Part shown: piece by piece, positions 1 through 10,779 of the stretch
How the letters are laid out: every line of letters begins with the position of its first letter
How positions within the stretch are numbered: the first letter of the stretch is position 1
Source: Chamaelirium japonicum
Taxonomy: Eukaryota; Streptophyta; Magnoliopsida; Liliales; Melanthiaceae
DNA length: 64,000 nucleotides
Direction: 5' to 3'
Assembly (NCBI GenBank): GCA_947650365.1
Contig: CANTAL010000144.1
Span: 315,001 to 379,000, forward strand
Made by a program: the position numbers and the translations under genes
Notes under the pieces: generated by a model
Seen by the model: only the letters and a program-made list of their open reading frames with translations
Databases searched by the model: none
Told to the model about the DNA's origin: nothing

Positions 1-720
1 ACTCGCTGGCAGTGATAGCGGGAGTTAGACCGTCATGCATAACGAAGAGACCGGCATCACGAACGCCCCTAGCTCGCGCATGAGCTCGCCCCTAGCTCGC
101 TCTAGGAGCTCGCCCAAGCTCGCCAGAATTCCCCAGTTTATCGAAGAGGTTGCTCCCCGCGAGGTCCGACTCTTGATAGATGTGGAAGAGAAGGCGTAGC
201 AATGGAGGGCGAGCTCACCTTAGCTCCCCATCGGAGGTCGCCCACAATGTATGAGAGGGTGCCAGGGTGTCAAAACCCCACGGAAGCTACGTGGACAAAC
301 TGTGGTCCACGGAAGCTCGCTCGAATCAGTTCGAGACCTCCCAGACTTGAACATTCCCAGAATGGCCACCTGGCCACGACAAGAAAGATTCCCTCCCCTA
401 CTCAAACCGCCTGGCAGGCTTGACGACAGAATGTCAGGGCGCGAGTACCAAGGACTGTCAGACCCACGCGAGCCAGAATGTGGGGGGTCTAGAAGGCGCC
501 GGAAGAATCTCCACGTGTCGGGCCACGGTAGGGCCGCCGATTGCTATAAATGCTCACCCCCAGGCTCCATAGTACAGGTTCGAATTCCTTTTCCCTACCA
601 CTTTGGTATACCGCAGCTCGCCGTTGTGCCACCGTGACTGACTTGAGCGTCGGAGGGTCTGCGCTCCTAAGGGAGTCAGCCGTTCTCACGTTCTCTTTTC
701 TTTGTCTTGCAGGCAGCCCG
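1..720 (+). mobile_element. possible Ty3/gypsy LTR or leader remnant
   Basis: This GC-rich stretch has repeated AGCTCGCCC-like words near 65-120 and a TATA-like CTATAAATGC near 543. At about 639-660 it has GACTTGAGCGTCGGAGGGTC, followed by CTTGCAGGCAGCCCGCACGG near 706. The TTGAGCGTCGGAGGGTC string resembles a motif I recall from the R/U5 part of plant Tat-type Ty3/gypsy LTRs. No second LTR, primer site or target duplication is visible and the left side is cut by the window, so this is a family resemblance only. The short ORFs in it overlap on both strands and show no known domain. Confidence 0.35.
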
Positions 721-1103
721 CACGGACCAGCAAAAAATCCCCCGTACAATTTATAATAGATATTAACCATTAATAGTTACATGCACCGAAGTATATCACA
801 CTGAGTATCATAACCACTCTGTTATCATCAAAAGAGGGGTGAGTTATCACATGAATAACACGAGTAGGTTAAGTTGTTAGCACACAATCATAACAAATGT
901 TAGTTGATTCAGATATGTTATCATGTTCCACTATCAAGTGGGTTGTTATTCCATACGGGCTTAAAGAGCCCGGGCATCTTGGGGGGTTCCCACTAGTTTA
1001 CTATATATAGTTATAGGTTGTTTTTTGATGGTGCCATTTGTAAGGGTCTGTTGACTCTGTCATCCATGTCACTTTCCCGTGTTTTGGAATGTAAATGCAA
1101 AAT
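721..1103. other. AT-rich intergenic sequence
   Basis: No gene or repeat family is recognised. A TATA-like CTATATATAG lies at 1001-1010, upstream of the (GA)n tract and of the GC-rich ORF that starts at 1445, so this could be promoter sequence if that ORF is real. That is inference. Confidence 0.3.
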
Positions 1104-1104
1104 T

Positions 1105-1192
<88 letters not shown>

Positions 1193-1195
1193 AGA

Positions 1196-1284
<89 letters not shown>
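1104..1284. repeat. (GA)n microsatellite, about 180 bp
   Basis: Nearly pure GA dinucleotide with a few interruptions (GAGGAG, GAAGAG, GTGAGA). GA tracts are common in plant promoters and 5' UTRs. This one ends 160 bp before the ATG of the candidate ORF at 1445. The Glu-Arg and Ser-Leu ORFs that cross it are products of the simple repeat. Confidence 0.97.
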
Positions 1285-1286
<2 letters not shown>

Positions 1287-1444
1287 TTGTAAGCCGAAAT
1301 AACGGGTCAAACTCCTTGGTTGTAGGATCCCACGAACTTCTCATTAGCCAGCCAATTTGTTCCTGAGCAACCAAACCCATTAGAGACTTTCACCTTAGAT
1401 TCTAAGGTGGGTGTGTCACCTCGCTCCAAACAGCTGTAAAACAC

Positions 1445-1840
1445 ATGGAAGGCAACCAAACGAAGCAGCAACGAGAGCAAGAAGACCCGCACCAGCAGAG
1501 GAGGAGGAATGGCAAGGTTCTCATCACCACCTTCGAGGAACCTCTGCGGCGGCAACGGCCTCGTCGCCCTCAGAAGACATGGGCGGAACCCTCCAAGCCT
1601 CGACGGCGGCCACCACCAACCCACGGATACGATCGCAGAGCGCTCCTCCTCGCCTACTCTCAGCAGCTGCGGCAGCTCAACCCGCGAGAGGAACAGACGC
1701 GGGCTAAGATATCGAGGCCCCGGTGGGGACGATGGAAGGCCGCCTTCGCGGGCAGTCATGGCGTAAGCTACCCCTCTTGGGTTTGTTCATTGGAGCCGCC
1801 ATTTTTTTTTTGGGTTAAGTTTTTTCAAATAAACAATTAA
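1445..1840 (+). CDS. candidate small gene or first exon, unknown function
   Basis: A 131-codon ORF in an island much richer in GC than its flanks. The predicted protein is basic and Pro/Arg/Gln-rich: an N-terminal NQTKQQREQ stretch, then ITTFEEPLRRQRPRRP (about residues 27-42) and HGYDRRALLLAYSQQLRQL (about residues 60-78), which looks like an amphipathic helix. No catalytic motif, signal peptide or membrane segment is seen. A GTAAGC donor-like site lies at 1763, so the true exon may end there and the hydrophobic tail be intronic. Context that could fit a gene is a TATA-like box at 1001 and the (GA)n tract as 5' UTR. Against it, the opposite strand is also open (150 codons from 1759 down), as expected in GC-rich DNA. 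I do not recognise a family. Confidence 0.3.
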   Translation: MEGNQTKQQREQEDPHQQRRRNGKVLITTFEEPLRRQRPRRPQKTWAEPSKPRRRPPPTHGYDRRALLLAYSQQLRQLNPREEQTRAKISRPRWGRWKAAFAGSHGVSYPSWVCSLEPPFFFWVKFFQINN

Positions 1841-2227
1841 GCTATAATTTTTTTATTAAAATAACGTTATAAAAAAAAAAAACAGAAGTTCAAAGGTTGG
1901 ATTTCAGATCTCCTCTGGTCGGTCGGCCGTCATGCTCGAGTACGATTCACTTTCGGCTTGTTTGACATCGTGCGGCTGTGATGCACATCGGATCCACCGA
2001 CAGAGGTCGGCTGGAGATCTTAACATTGTTTGCCGGTAGTGAAAAGACACCACCATGTCGCCATAGGGATGGAAGTTCAATGTCTTTATATACCTGTTGC
2101 CCCTTCTTCCTTAATATTGGTTTTGAGGGCACGAGATTCATGACTCAAGTCATTTGGGCACACAATAAATCAGGCAGCTTGAATGTCGGGATTATAAATC
2201 TGGTAATTACGATACGTGCGTCAGTGT
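1841..2227. other. unannotated sequence
   Basis: AT-rich at the left, with runs of T and A around 1801-1880, then mixed composition. Short overlapping ORFs on both strands (1947-2238) have no recognisable domain. Nothing else is seen. Confidence 0.3.
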
Positions 2228-2235
2228 GTGTTAAC

Positions 2236-2663
2236 TAGGGGTGGCTATAGGTCGTGGATCGGGTCGGGTTCTTGTCGTGTCCAAAACCCCTAAACCCGGA
2301 CCCGACCCGTTTAACTAATCATGTCTAGACCCTAAACCCGTACCCGACCTGTTTATAAACGGGTAGATCCGATAAGACCCGTTTACCATACGGGTTTATT
2401 CAGTTGACCCGATCCGACTTGACCCGACCTAACCCGATAGACCCGATGATACTATATATTACAATATCGGATTGCGGGTAGACCCGACCCGTTGAATATT
2501 AAACGGATCTTTTCGGGTCTACCGTGTCCAGACCTTAAACCCGGACCCGGCCCATTTATTAAATGGGTCTATTGTGTCGATCCGTTTACAACCCGAACCC
2601 GTTTACTGATCAGACCCGCTAACTTCGTGTCGAGTCGTGTCGGGTCCGAAATTGCCAGCCCTA
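2236..2663. mobile_element. hAT-type MITE (428 bp) with 8-bp TSD
   Basis: The element starts TAGGGGTGGCTAT and ends ATTGCCAGCCCTA, an imperfect terminal inverted repeat. It is flanked on both sides by the same 8 bp, GTGTTAAC, at 2228-2235 and 2664-2671. An 8-bp duplication is diagnostic of hAT-superfamily transposition. The interior is built from degenerate ACCCG, GACCCG and CGGGT words on both strands and carries no transposase, so it is non-autonomous and would have needed a hAT transposase in trans. Boundaries are certain to the base because the duplications are perfect. Confidence 0.9.
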
Positions 2664-2671
2664 GTGTTAAC

Positions 2672-3255
2672 CCACAGAAGAAATACACGTGATACCTGCC
2701 CAACTGATATCACGGACCAATGAGAAACGCCCGAGACAATCACAAATGCATTATAACCGAAAGATGGCACACAAAGCGACATATGTATCGCACTCAACAC
2801 CAAATACACCTCCATCAGGACGGTTGCGATTCAAACGAAATGAAGTACATATGATTGCTGTGGGTCCATTTGTTTCTTGATTTAAAGGCTCCATCATAAA
2901 AAGAGAGGGACACTCGAGCGTTTGCGATAGGTCCGTGATAGCAACTCAGCTGGTATCACGACGGTTACACTAAAGATTTCTCGATTTAGCGAGGCCAACT
3001 TCTGAAAATATGCCTTTTTATGGTAGTTAAATAATAATAATAATAATAATTATTTCTTTTTATATTTTCCCAAAGATCGGCCTTAAATCCGCTCACACGA
3101 GCACCACATTATTATACACCATAGCGACATAGGATAATCTTGGATCCGATCATGTGACTTCTTGAGAGATAAGCATCGGGTTTTGTACTGGGATGCAACC
3201 ACAGCTGTAGATATCCATGATTCTTTGCGTCTGTCATGTGATGTTGAATGTATAG
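2672..3255. other. unannotated sequence with an (AAT)n tract
   Basis: Mixed composition with no recognisable gene. It contains the short (AAT)n run listed separately. The sequence just before 3256 would be the 5' flank of the small spliced-gene candidate, but no convincing TATA box was picked out. Confidence 0.3.
3029..3051. repeat. (AAT)n microsatellite
   Basis: About seven AAT units in a row, ending TTATTTC. Confidence 0.85.
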
Positions 3256-3619
3256 ATGAGAAGAAGAAGAGGAAGCAGCTGCCAGTCGTGGATCCAAAGA
3301 CTTGTGGGTCGGGTTAGAAGTCGGAGATGGGACTATGATCGGATTGTGCCGGATGATGGCCGGAGTTTGGATGGGAACTTGGAGGGGAGTCGTGCCTTTT
3401 GTGATCAGGTAAGTGGAAAGCATCACCCCCGGAACAGGGGGAGAGCTGATGATTGTTCTTCGTTTTTCCTGATTCGTATGTTGATGTAGATTGGGTACAA
3501 TGATGTGTGTGTGTGTGTTTCAGAGGCATTGGAGGCGCGCACTGAGTCGGATTTCAAGCGTTTGGAGGTGTGGTAGGGGGGAGGAGCTGGCCTCGAAGCT
3601 CATGACGGCACATTGTTGA
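3256..3619 (+). CDS. candidate two-exon small gene, unknown function
   Basis: An ATG at 3256 opens 51 codons that end exactly at CAG (3406-3408), followed by a strong GTAAGT donor at 3409. A TG-rich tract and TTTCAG acceptor end at 3523, giving a 115-bp intron in phase 0. Exon 2 (3524-3619) adds 31 codons and a TGA, for an 82-residue basic protein. It begins MRRRRGSSCQSW, has an acidic middle with WDYDRIVPDDGR, and a basic tail with RHWRRALSR. No known domain is recognised. The splice signals and conserved phase are the only support; short ORFs with chance donors are common. It could equally be a fragment of a non-coding transcript. Confidence 0.25.
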
Positions 3620-4179
3620 AGCCAGATGGAGTTCGTCCATGGCCACCATCTCTCTCAACTTTTAATGAGTCAAATGTCACCCTTTGATGATTCATCTATA
3701 TATGTTGAGCCGCAAGGCTGCTCCTAGAAGTAGGTTGTTCCCTAAAACACACATGAAAAAATATCCGTCCAAAGCCATAACAACGCAACCTGCGTAGAAC
3801 TTTGATCGGGCTATATTGTTTGTGCAATCTATAGAAATCCGAACTATGAGCTTGGTTCAAGACGAAGTCGACCAAGATACAATAGATGGGAGCAATCATC
3901 ACTATGTGGAGGCTCAGTCCGGAAAGATGCTTTCACCTATTACATAGAATAAGGAATCCACCATTTTCGTTACGATGTTTGTTGGTTGTATTTTAAATTT
4001 CCAAGGTCCGTTAGATCACATTTTACCCATCTACAATCGTATGTATATGAGCGCTTGTCAGGACCTCCGTATTGGAGGGCATCGATCTAAAGCCTTCTGA
4101 TCCCTAATAATACAAAGAATTAACGGTAGAAAGAATGAGAGGGAAAAGTTTCTTGCACACCGATAACCAAGGTTCAAAC
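3620..4179. other. unannotated flank left of the retrotransposon nest
   Basis: Low-copy-looking sequence without a recognisable gene. Its last bases (CAAAC, 4175-4179) abut the outer end of LTR A. They do not match the five bases (CGAAT) after the far end of the nest at 21985, so no clean target duplication frames the whole nest. Confidence 0.3.
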
Positions 4180-4310
4180 TGTTGGAATTAAATCATATTA
4201 TCAGAGTCGCAGCGGAAGCAAAAGTTAGATCCGAGGATCTCATGGTGTATATTTCGTTACAATTAAATTCCACAAAATAATCTACCTGTAAATCTATGAT
4301 ATCATCCTAG
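4180..4310 (-). mobile_element. LTR A, outer 131 bp (minus-strand copia LTR)
   Basis: Read on the plus strand it begins TGTTGGAATTAAATC and continues through CAGAGTCGCAGCGGAAGC. This matches the start of the complete LTRs at 17339 and 20044. It is split at 4310 by the plus-strand copia element and resumes at 14335-14340 with CATATGTGCCGACACC, as in LTR B. It would be the 3' LTR end of the minus-strand element. Confidence 0.9.
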
Positions 4311-6640
4311 TGTTAGAATTGGTGAGGTCTATAGCTCGTAAAAAACTAGTGTTTAGCTTTGTATGGTTGATAGTATAGGATTGCATATTGGTACGTACCT
4401 TAGTACGTGTTCTGATTACAGAACAGAGAGTCATGGCTACATGGTAATCCACTTGAGTGGGAGACTCAAGGGACTGGTCCCATGTAACCTAAATACGTTC
4501 GCAGCTCTGATAAGGGTTGGTCGCCCTATCAGGATAAGCTGTTGGGATGACAGAGCGTAGGTGTCTCCACCACGGTCATTACCAGGCACAGTGTCTGTGG
4601 CCGAACGGAACCAACACGGTGCACAGATCGATGAGCAGACATCGGTGCACTAAACCGTGTTTCTGCTTAGGGTAAAACGGTCCTAAACCCTGAGGAACCA
4701 TGTCTGGTGGATTAACCAGTTGTGTGCTGCTTTGGCGCACCAATGTGTGAGGATCCGGATGCAGTGATCCAAAACCACGGTGTACTGGGTTACCCGGCTG
4801 GCGTTGCATCAGCGTGTCACTCCTGCAGGCTATCCACACCCCTAACGGGAGGTGTGTTCCTTGGTCTGACCTACGTCGTATTAAACCCTGGCCAGGTGGT
4901 CATCAGTTGGACTGGTGACGGATCCGGTTGCTCGGAAGAGTAATCGGAGGTACGATGTATGTGGTCAACCGGGAAGGAACCGAGTCATATGAGCACTCGA
5001 GTCTGACGGTATTCTCCACTGCTCGAGTTGCATCATGGCACCAAGTGGAGGGACAGCGAGTTTACCATACTAAGCGGAGAGCAGGGGTATGAGAGAGAAC
5101 ATAGTAAGTCCGGGGGAATTGGAGTGCAGCCTGCGTCGCACTCTGGGTGGCTACGCAGGTTAACTCAGACTCAGAGGATCGATGGTACACTCGGGTAGTG
5201 TGTCGATCGAGTCTGAGTTGGACGCCATGAACCCTGGTCCCTGAAGGTTCCACCTTATCGACATTATGTACGGTTCTTATACCATCTCCTCGAAACACAG
5301 AACGTAGTTAGAGGAAGCGAGAAGTCCAAGCATACGCTCCGTGAGTGCTTCGCACTAGTGCACGGTAGATGCGTAGCTACGTGTGTGCACTAAGGGGAAA
5401 CCCTAGGTTAGTGCAGAGACGCATGTAGCAATTCCTTGCCATAAGTGGACTTTGCCACATGGGTGCGATGCACCGGGACATGTTGTGAGTTGACTAGTTG
5501 ACTTCACTAGGGGCACCCTACGGGAACCTCAGAGAATAGTGAAATCACTGGTGCACTTCACTTATGTGTGCCTTGCAAAGTCTCGTACACGAGGAACGGC
5601 CAACTAGTGGCATAAGGGCGTTTTGGTCATACCATGCGCCACTATGCACTAAGGGGGCCGGCCCAAAGTGTTGAGAGACTGGTCAAGGCCGGCCCCATTA
5701 GTTTCGGGAGGTTGTTGCCTCCGATGAAGGGGCCGGTTATGAGGCGCAGAAAACGGGCTGGTTTTGACCGTTTTCGAAAACAAGGAAAGGATAGAGATAA
5801 AGTAGAGATATATAGGGATAAGGTTTGAATCAATCATCCTTATCCATACTGTCCTTATCCATATGGATAGGCCGGCCCTATATATGAGAAGGAGAGAGAG
5901 GGTGCACGAAATTAATAGAGCCATGCAAGCCCTAGGGCCGGCCATGGCATGGGGAAACCCTAGCCGCCCCCTCTCCTCTCTTCGCATCTCCTCTCTCATC
6001 TCTCTCTCCCTCGCTTGCGCCATTGGATGGCGACTCATCTTCCTCACGTGGTGTTTCGTAGAAGGAGAAGGCTCTTCGTATGGAGGCACTCAGAGATCCA
6101 TCGACGAGGTGCCGTGCATCGTGTGAGATCGGGTGAACTAGAAGGCGTCTCCCGTAACCTTTTGCTGTCCAGAATCTGCACAGAAAATCAACGTTGTTTC
6201 TGCGATTCCGGGAGCTACAGAAGTCCAAACGATGTGAAACTTGTTGGAAAAGTTGCGTCTCGAAGTTATCTACCTACAGTCCAAATTTCAGCCCAATCGG
6301 AGTTCGGAGCAAAAAGTTATGGCCGTCGCACCAAAGCTATGTCGAGCAGATCCGTAGCCCGTCTCCATCAACAAAGAAGAAATTTGTCGCGGTGAAAGAT
6401 TCCGCACGCAGGTATGACCTCTAACAAGTAGATCTAACATAATTAGAACATGCATTTATGCTAGTTTGTTCTTTCGCGTTAGATCATCGTTAGGGGTTCA
6501 CGTAGTTGCCATGCTAGATTCATATACGCATATGTAGATCGTTTCGATGAAAATTTTGATATGTAACGCACACCGCTCACGGTCCTCGGACCTTCACTTT
6601 GCTTCCGCTGCGGGCCTCTGCCATGGATTTATTTCCAACA
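4311..6640 (+). repeat. 5' LTR of the copia element
   Basis: 2,330 bp, TG...CA termini. A likely promoter TATA box, TATATATGA, lies at 5879-5887 just after GGCCGGCCC, so transcription probably starts near 5910, leaving a U3 of about 1.6 kb and R/U5 of about 0.7 kb. The overlapping ORFs here (for example 4363-4560, 5634-5828, 5649-6089 on minus, 6015-6395) have near-identical partners in the 3' LTR because the LTR is duplicated; they are not genes. The middle (4560-4870) is clearly homologous to the minus-strand LTRs at 17339 and 20044, so both elements belong to one family. Confidence 0.95.
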
Positions 6641-6642
6641 AT

Positions 6643-6654
6643 TGGTATCAGAGC
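6643..6654 (+). promoter_or_regulatory. primer-binding site, tRNA-iMet type
   Basis: TGGTATCAGAGC begins 2 bp after the LTR end. It is complementary to the 3' end of plant initiator methionine tRNA, the usual primer for copia minus-strand DNA synthesis. Confidence 0.95.
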
Positions 6655-8519
6655 ACGCTAGTGGTGTGCGTTTCATGTTTTTTTCATGAAACCGTCATGT
6701 GCGCGCATGAATAGTATGTGCCGCCATCGGGGTTCTACGAGTAGATCATGCATAGTAGATTTTGTATGTTCTATGAATCGTTCTTGCAGGGCGCCGCTTC
6801 TAAAATTATTCTGGATATGTGATTGCTTGCTACCGGGGGTCGGACCCCGTGTTAGCGATTTTATCTGGATGTTTTTTCTTCTGTGTGTGGATGGATTTTA
6901 GAGCCATAGTCGGGCAAGAGGTGAAGATTTACCACCCTTGATTCCCAGGCTTTTGCTAGGTTTGTTTTCCTTTTCTTTCTAGGAAATTGTGTACGAGCGA
7001 GCACTTGCTCGAAGCGTACTAGATCTTTTTCGGTTACAGATTGAAGAGGAGGACTTACCGTGGAGATCCACCACTGGGAAGATGAGCGGAACCTTGGAGG
7101 ACGATGGCGATCCGGCGAAGCGTACACGATGACGGCAAAGGGCATAAAGCGTCAGAAGATCGTATACAGAGGCTTGCACCGGATCGAGGAGCCTTGTGAA
7201 GGAGACAGAGAGCCTGCGCTGTGCCAGTCAGGTTCAGGGGTCGGACCCTGAACTTGATTCAGTTGTGTGCTTATTTCTTTTAGTAGTTCTTTATATTTCT
7301 GTAGAGAACCCCGATGCGATAATTTGATTATCTGTGTCAGAGGGATGCCCTTTCCCCTCGGGTCCTAGCGACCTTATTAGGATTGGATTCCACTAGTGAC
7401 GCCTATTATTTAATTGACCCTTGATGATAGTATGAATTCCTCACATTTGGTTATGCCCCCATTAGGTCAACACCCGATTAGTCGGGTGTGCCTATTTGGC
7501 AAGCATCGAAACCTAGAATGAGTTGGAATTCTACTATGACATCATTCGTCAAATTTATAAGCAAGGCACCATGGTAGTGGAAGACCTTTCCTGTCAGTCT
7601 GACCTTAGGCTAGGCTCCAGGGCATTAGCGTGATAGCCAAGTTTGCAAAGCTTCAATGTTCTTGGGATATGTAATGTGACCCTTGAGTGGAGAAATCCAC
7701 TCGAGGCAGGGACTATGATATTCCAAGATCGATTAATGCTTCGCGAAAGGCTTGAATGCTAGTGGGAGCACGGTATGACCAGGGTCTAGTGTATAGGTTG
7801 TCGTGACCTTAGTGTACACTCATACTTGCATTAAATAACCCTCAACTTTAATAAGGGATGTAAGAGAGGACTTTTAGAGATCCTCTGGCCTCCACGGCCA
7901 GTCGTTTTGTGTTTGGGTGGGGATGCATAACTTCACACCCCCTAGGGTGGGAGCTGTGTGTTTCCATGCCAAATTACTTAATGACCTCCCTAAGGATATG
8001 GCGATTACGAGGCCAGGAGAGAAGGGCTTTTTATCCCACCCTAGTGGGGGCCGTATGAACTCCCGTGTCATAATTGCTTAGGCTCGTGGGTAAGCATCCT
8101 AAGTGCACGTGAGGTATTCGTTGCGAAGACAACGGTGATCACGTGGCACTGGCCAAAAGATAACCATGGTCCATCAAAGCCCTTAGTTGGCAGATTTGGA
8201 CTGGGTCAAGGAAAGGCTCGTGTAAGCGGATTGACACTGCATGATGCCCCCTAGGGCAGGTGTAGTCGATTCCGAGATCTTACATACATGGTTAATTAAT
8301 CCATAGAGGTGTCTTCGCTGTGAGGGTAGCGCTGACATTTGGATATAATTAGCTTATTTTCAAAATCCATAAAATAAGTTATTTTGCATTCATTTTCATT
8401 CAACCATATAGTTCCCCTATCCGCTATCCCATAAGAGAACCAGTTATCGGGTCTCTAACTACGTAGAGTGGAAGCGCAATCTTTAGCTTATGCTTAGGGT
8501 AGTAAATGTACATTGGCAT
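6655..8519 (+). other. untranslated leader of the copia element
   Basis: About 1.9 kb without a convincing ORF, unusually long for a copia leader. It includes GGGGGTCGGACCCC near 6835 and AGGGGTCGGACCCT near 7217. Homologous leader sequence is present in inverse orientation at 15431-17338 and 19276-20043, showing kinship with the minus-strand elements. The ORFs at 6686, 7060 and 7874 (minus) have no domain and are judged spurious. Confidence 0.8.
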
Positions 8520-9175
8520 GCAATCTAAATATCCCTGTACTAGACCTAATGGGTCCAGATATCACTAGGGCACTAACTAGGGCATATGAAGACTGGCGAG
8601 AGTCTAAGGAGATGTGCAAGTGCTATGTTATAGCAGACTTGCGGACAATTCTTTAGAAGCGAGTCAGAGATATGCCGGGTCTTCTCTAATTAAGTTTTAC
8701 TTGCATTAGATGTCTGGAAGGCGAAGTCAGTCGACTCATCGCTTTTCCACTAAGATACTTGTCGGTACCGAGATGTCAGTGGGTATGCTTGTTCGGGAAC
8801 ACATCTTTGAGTTCCAGAACGAACTAGATTCCCAAGACATGGTACCAGATGACGAGGTGGTGGAAGACGTCTGTCTTGCATCCTTGTCTGGAACCTTCGA
8901 AGGCGTTATCAAAGACTTTAGCTTTAACAAGTTAGAGATGATAAACGCAGAACTTCTAAGGAGATTTCCAAGAGACAAAGGATGAGATCAAGATTAAAGG
9001 CAATGCCTTTAGTGCTTAACCTAGGTCTTCTTTAGAAGAACCTAAGGGAATAACTTATAAGAGATCAAAAACTACTCTAGTGCAGAAACTGGTGTGGAAT
9101 CCTAAGTCTGGTAACGCCAAGGACAGAAGTATTTCCGCTGTGGCGAGCATAGGGGGTATTTGAAGATTGAGTATG
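8520..9175 (+). pseudogene. gag: copia gag remnant
   Basis: Gag would form the virus-like particle and bind element RNA. The longest open piece, 8710-8985 (91 codons), contains MSVGMLVREHIFEFQNELDS and then FSFNKLEMINAELLRRF, matching the usual copia Gag pattern of VREHV...LNELE...LNYNMNK...LSELLN. Upstream, 8577-8650 gives AYEDWRESKEMCKCYVIADL, the W-x-K...CYI-A segment, before an in-frame stop. Downstream at 9130-9171 a CCHC knuckle remnant reads YFRCGEHRGYLKIE: it retains CG and H but its first cysteine is Tyr and its last is lost. Pieces lie in different frames, so no full Gag can be made. Assignment is by remembered family pattern, not a search. Confidence 0.75.
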
Positions 9176-9672
9176 ACCTCAGGATGTTAGGAGTTGAGTC
9201 GCTATCTAGTAGCAGTTCTTATGCTTCTTGGAATGTAGACTTCTGGTCTACAGATATTCAAGGAAAGCAGAAGGCTACTTTATAGTGAAGGAATCCTAAC
9301 ATAGGTACTGATGCCATAAACCGCTGCGGAAGCTGTTAGATATGATTGTCTTAGTTTTTCCGAAATACGGATTTTGTTTTTTTAGAGATGTAGTTCTGTT
9401 TCCTCTTTGGTAAATGAAGTTTTTAGTTTTAGACAGCACCGTAGGTGTGTATCTTAAACTAAATAGATAGCTTCATTACTAGAGAAATAGATCAGAATAA
9501 TCTCTTTATATTTAATCCTAATTCGGAAATAGATATCATGACAGCTGCAGCGTCTAATTTAAATTCATCTAAATCCTTCGGAGAAGCTATCCCATTTGTG
9601 ACCCCTCTGATTTAGATATTCTGCCTTAGATAAATTCAAAGGTAAAAGAAGGCCGAGTTTCTGTTCACAGAT
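9176..9672 (+). other. region expected to hold protease; none recognised
   Basis: In a copia element the aspartic protease (D-T/S-G motif) lies between the gag knuckle and integrase. I see no DTG/DSG motif in a sustained frame here; the segment is broken by stops and has probably been partly deleted. It is AT-rich from about 9340 to 9620. Confidence 0.5.
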
Positions 9673-10420
9673 TCATCGGAGATCCTTCTAACCTATGAAT
9701 GTTATCTGGAAGGCAGAATAACTAAAAGGGCCACTAAGGTATTGGAGTTAGTTAATTTTGACGTCTATGGTTCCAAGAGCGTCTAGACGATAGAAGACTC
9801 TTCGATTTAATCGAAGAAATAAGTCACTATCGGACGAGTTCCATAGGATCCTGAGAGAGTATGGGATTATCTCCCAGTTAAATGCTCTAAGGATGACACG
9901 TCAGAATGAAGTCTCCGAGAGAAGGAATCGGACTCTGTTTGACATGGTCCGTAGTATGATGAATATTGCCAAGTATACTACCCACCTTTGGTGGGGTTGT
10001 ACCTTAAAATAGTAGCTTATATATGAAACTATCTCTCATCTAGATCAGTACCTCAGACCTATAGAGAGCTATGGTCTAAGCGAAAGCTGACACTATAGTG
10101 TCTCGAGATATAGAGTTGTCCTGCACTTGTGCAAAACGACAAGAGGGATGAGATGGAGATGTAGTTCCAGGTATATCTGTTTGTAGGTTACCCTTAGGAG
10201 GCATAAGATGGACTGTTTTATGATCTTGAGGTTAGGAAGGTAATCGTTTCTACGAACACCATCTACCTAGATCAAGATTATATTATAAGACCATAAGTTC
10301 ATCAGTAAGGTAGTTCTGGGTGAACTACTGGGTACTGGTAGAGAGTGCGCATTTGAAAAACGTAGTGGGAGTAGATGATACAAGAAACTAGTATACCAGG
10401 TATTGTAGAAACGATTCACT
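9673..10420 (+). pseudogene. copia integrase remnant, catalytic core deleted
   Basis: Integrase would insert the cDNA copy. At 9673-9783 one frame reads YECYLEGRITKRATKVLELV then NFDVYGS, the C-x-x-C-L-x-G-K...LELIHxDVCG segment with the first catalytic Asp kept. At 9838-10009 another piece reads EFHRILREYGII and NEVSERRNRTLFDMVRSMM, the segment holding the catalytic Glu, and ends at a stop after WWGCTLK. Only about 50 bp separates the two pieces where roughly 60 codons including the second catalytic Asp should be, so the core has an internal deletion. At 10177-10290, LFVGYP and VIVSTNTIYLDQDYI match the integrase C-terminal segment. The enzyme cannot be active. Confidence 0.8.
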
Positions 10421-10680
10421 TTGTACCACCACCACCTCATCGTTGTGGGACCATCAGAGCTCCTGAAAGATACTATGGAGAAACTTCGATAGTTAATCCA
10501 GAGTTTCAGGAGGATGATCCCTAGAGCTACGAAGAAGTAGTAGGAGCTTCCTTTGTACCACCACCACCTCGTCGTTGTGGGACTATCAGAGCTCCTGAAA
10601 GATACTATGGAGAAACTTTGATAGTTAATCCAGAGTTTCAGGAGGATGATCCCTAGAGCTACGAAGAAGTAGTGAGAGCT
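10421..10680 (+). repeat. 132-bp in-frame tandem duplication in the pol pseudogene
   Basis: Copy 1 starts at 10421 and copy 2 at 10553, both with TTGTACCACCACCACCTC. They encode VPPPP-RCGTIRAPERYYGE followed by VNPEFQEDDP and then a TAG in both copies. Three substitutions are seen in the first 80 bp. The length is 44 codons, so frame is preserved. It lies in the linker between integrase and reverse transcriptase. Confidence 0.9.
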
Positions 10681-10779
10681 TTCGACAGCTCTGACTGACA
10701 AAAGACCATGGAGGCAAGCTTGCATCAATGTTCCTTGGAACAGTCTTGACACTTATAGCACTATCATCCTTCGGGGTGT

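Noticed and set aside
1011-1380. Arg-Glu and Ser-Leu ORFs
   Set aside because: Simple (GA)n microsatellite.
2240-2670. Degenerate CCCGACCCG stretch as a separate tandem repeat
   Set aside because: Fully contained between the TIRs of the hAT MITE and explained by it.
3314-3529. Minus-strand ORFs (71 and 104 codons) over the small spliced candidate
   Set aside because: His/Ser/Pro-rich shadows of the opposite strand with no start context or domain.
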